Assembly: GCA_963790575.1 (NCBI GenBank)
Contig: CAWBPD010000041.1
Span: forward strand, 1 to 64,000
DNA length: 64,000 nt
Reading direction: 5' to 3'
Origin: CAVTSA01 sp963790575
GTDB lineage: Bacteria > Chloroflexota > Dormibacteria > Dormibacterales > Dormibacteraceae
The stretch's first letter is position 1. Each line of letters opens with the position of its first letter. The translations under genes were made by a program, and so were the position numbers. This document shows, in pieces, positions 62,595 to 64,000 of the stretch. The notes beneath the pieces were generated by a model. It saw only the letters and a program-made list of their open reading frames with translations, was not told the DNA's origin and did no database searches.

Positions 62595-63302
62595 ATGGAT
62601 GGGGCGCAGGATCGATCTCCAGGATCGCGGCTGTTCGACTGGCTGCTGGGGCCGAACCGTCCCGAGCGGTCGGCCGGAGTCGAGCAGCTGCTGGGATGGC
62701 GTTTGTGGCGGGTGCGCGACGGGGCGCTGCTCTCCTGGGGCGTCCGGCATCAGTGGGAGCCGGGTGTCAACGAGGCGACCTGCCTGGGCAGCCGTCACTG
62801 CGCCTGCTCTCCCGGCGAGAACTGCAGTTGCGGGTTCTGGGCGCTCCACAGCCCCACGCGCGCGATCCGCTACGCCCGCGACACCATCACCGATCGCAGC
62901 TCCGTGGTCGGAATCGTGCGCGCCTGGGGACAGGTGGCACTCCACGGCAATGAGGGGTTCCGCGCTCAGTACGCCAGTCCTGTGTGTCTGTTCTCCGACT
63001 GGCTCTGGGACCAGCCCGAGCCGCCTCGGGGAAGCCGGCGTCACCTCGGGTGGTGGCATCGGATGCAGCGCTCCCTGACGCTGACCGACGCTCCCGTGGC
63101 GCCCGCCGGCAGCCGCGAGTCGTTCCTGCACCGGACGGCGGCGGCCTACGCGGTACCGCTGCTTTCGTTCGAGGATGCCCTGAGCTCGGGGTTTCTTGCC
63201 GAGCAGGGAGTCGACCCCCGAGCGCTGGGCGAGCTGCGCAGCCGGACCGGCGGCCGCCCCTCCCACGAACCCCGCCGGGGAGCCGACTGGCCCCCCGTTT
63301 GA
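62595..63302 (+). CDS. Cysteine-rich protein of unknown function
   Basis: 235 residues. The central cluster CLGSRHCACSPGENCSCGFW followed by ALHSPTRAIRYARD has six closely spaced Cys and a CxCG pattern seen in actinobacterial proteins of unknown function; it could bind zinc or iron. WRVRDGALLSWGVRHQWEPG precedes it. The C-terminal third is low in recognisable motifs. ATG 62595. Confidence 0.65.
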   Translation: MDGAQDRSPGSRLFDWLLGPNRPERSAGVEQLLGWRLWRVRDGALLSWGVRHQWEPGVNEATCLGSRHCACSPGENCSCGFWALHSPTRAIRYARDTITDRSSVVGIVRAWGQVALHGNEGFRAQYASPVCLFSDWLWDQPEPPRGSRRHLGWWHRMQRSLTLTDAPVAPAGSRESFLHRTAAAYAVPLLSFEDALSSGFLAEQGVDPRALGELRSRTGGRPSHEPRRGADWPPV

Positions 63303-63322
63303 CGCTCGCGCACCCTCGGGCA

Positions 63323-63343
63323 CCTGAGTGCCGGCGGTCGGGG
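63323..63343. repeat. Dispersed copy of the 53.6-kb repeat core
   Basis: CCTGAGTGCCGGCGGTCGGGG matches the unit junction CCTGAGTGCCGGCAATCGGG at 53670-53687 and 53712-53729, with two differences. It lies again just beyond a gene end. Confidence 0.55.
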
Positions 63344-63489
63344 TACTTCCCGGCCTGAGTGAGCATCGAGTACTCTCCTAACCGTGCCACTGTGGGAGTC
63401 TGCCCCCGGCTGGCGCCGGTGACCGGCCACGAGATCGTCCGCCGGCTTCCCACCGAACGGCACGGCTGACACCGGTGCTAACCGCAACC

Positions 63490-63888
63490 ATGCCGCTTCG
63501 TGTCGCCATGCTCGAAGACAGGCGATTATTCGGAGACCTCCTCGAGGCCGCATTGGCCAGCACCGACCAAGACGTCGAGCTTTCCATCGTCCGGATCGAC
63601 CTCCAGGGCGCCGGAGCGTTGTTGGACGAAATGCCGCCCACGGTTATCCTGGCCTGCGTGCAAGAGGCGTTACGGCTGACCAGTCGGGAGCTTGACGTTC
63701 GTCGTCTTCGGGGAACACCCGGGCCCGGACCGCTTGCGGGAGAAGCTCGGCGTCCACTCCAAGCTAGAGGCGGCGGTCCACCCGGCGGCGCGGGAGCGGA
63801 GGCGGCGGTCCACCCGGCGGCGCGGGAGTGGAGGCGGGGCCACCCGGAGGCCGAGGAGGAAGCTCCATCGGCGGCGATGGTCGGGTGA
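63490..63888 (+). pseudogene. Decayed LuxR-type response regulator
   Basis: Begins like a receiver domain (LRVAMLEDRRLFGDLLEAAL) but loses the phosphoacceptor region. It then shows LTSRELDV, the start of a LuxR helix-turn-helix, and only in another frame LREKLGVHSKLEAAVH, its end. Internal deletions and a frame change, plus a 32-bp tandem repeat at the 3' end, indicate a pseudogene. Confidence 0.6.
63767..63839. repeat. 32-bp tandem repeat, about 2.3 copies
   Basis: Units at 63767 and 63799 (GAGGCGGCGGTCCACCCGGC...) differ at one position, followed by a partial third unit. Because 32 is not a multiple of three, the duplication shifts the frame in the decayed response regulator gene. Confidence 0.75.
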
Positions 63889-63902
63889 GAACGCCCACAC
63901 AC

Positions 63903-64000
63903 GTGGCGCGCGCCCAGCCACATGCCCACGGACGGCGGTGGTTACGCGTTCATGTGGGCGCCGCCTGCCTGGGCTGGCTTGGCCTCGTCTTGTCCCTTTT
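63903..64000 (+). CDS. Possible partial CDS with N-terminal membrane segment
   Basis: From GTG 63903 the frame runs to the window edge and ends in WLRVHVGAACLGWLGLVLSL, a plausible first membrane helix after a basic stretch. Too short to confirm. Confidence 0.25.
   Translation, partial: MARAQPHAHGRRWLRVHVGAACLGWLGLVLSL

Overview
High-GC bacterial chromosome segment from an actinomycete or an allied soil phylum such as Dormibacterota or Chloroflexota. The evidence is the GC-rich codon usage, frequent GTG starts, several likely leaderless genes, a TIGR03086-type protein of the kind linked to mycothiol-using bacteria, and a Baeyer-Villiger monooxygenase. I cannot fix the phylum from the sequence alone. 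Both strands are used. The window opens and closes inside genes.

Left flank (1-3445): a divergent pair with a TetR regulator and paired operators, tRNA-Glu(TTC), an SBP-family-5 peptide-binding lipoprotein, and a gene-free stretch before tRNA-Gly(TCC).

Genomic island (about 3520-36155): the 3' half of tRNA-Gly, 44 bp, is repeated exactly at 36112-36155. A tyrosine integrase lies just inside the tRNA end. Cargo in order: an HTH/PIN pair, a RecD-like helicase fused to a nuclease-like tail, a complete BREX type 2 (Pgl) operon (pglW-pglX-pglY-pglZ-brxD-brxHI), a translationally coupled three-gene module (TIGR04255-like protein, HTH protein, unknown protein), a cluster of long perfect hairpins, a replication-relaxation gene broken by one amber codon, a TraD/VirD4-type coupling protein, an HTH protein and a TacA-TacT toxin-antitoxin pair. 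No relaxase or mating-pore genes are seen, so it looks like a mobilisable or formerly conjugative defence island.

Remnant of a second island (36156 to about 39050): directly beyond attR lie the C-terminal half of a related integrase, a ParDE/RelBE-like pair, a frameshifted HTH gene, a broken plasmid-type Rep gene and an SprT-like zinc-ribbon fragment. This points to serial insertion at the same tRNA.

Arsenic and decayed zone (39099-48305): arsM (broken by an in-frame TGA), arsR, arsN-type acetyltransferase, aquaporin, arsC and a CDF-like transporter. These are followed by gene fragments, a DUF1905-type protein, a class A beta-lactamase-like lipoprotein, a TIGR03086 protein and a deleted 2-hydroxyacid dehydrogenase.

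Right chromosomal part (48375-64000): glyoxalase-fold proteins, an SDR plus BVMO pair, an aminoglycoside-phosphotransferase-like gene, an AlkZ-like glycosylase, and an AraC-VOC-VOC-UvrA-like operon. The phosphotransferase gene and the AraC operon share a distinctive double-palindrome promoter module (GTTGGTGCA..TGCACCAAC). Then come a DUF2156 protein, MgtC, an NTF2-like protein, an MGDG-synthase-like glycosyltransferase, a DMT transporter, a cysteine-rich unknown and a decayed response regulator.
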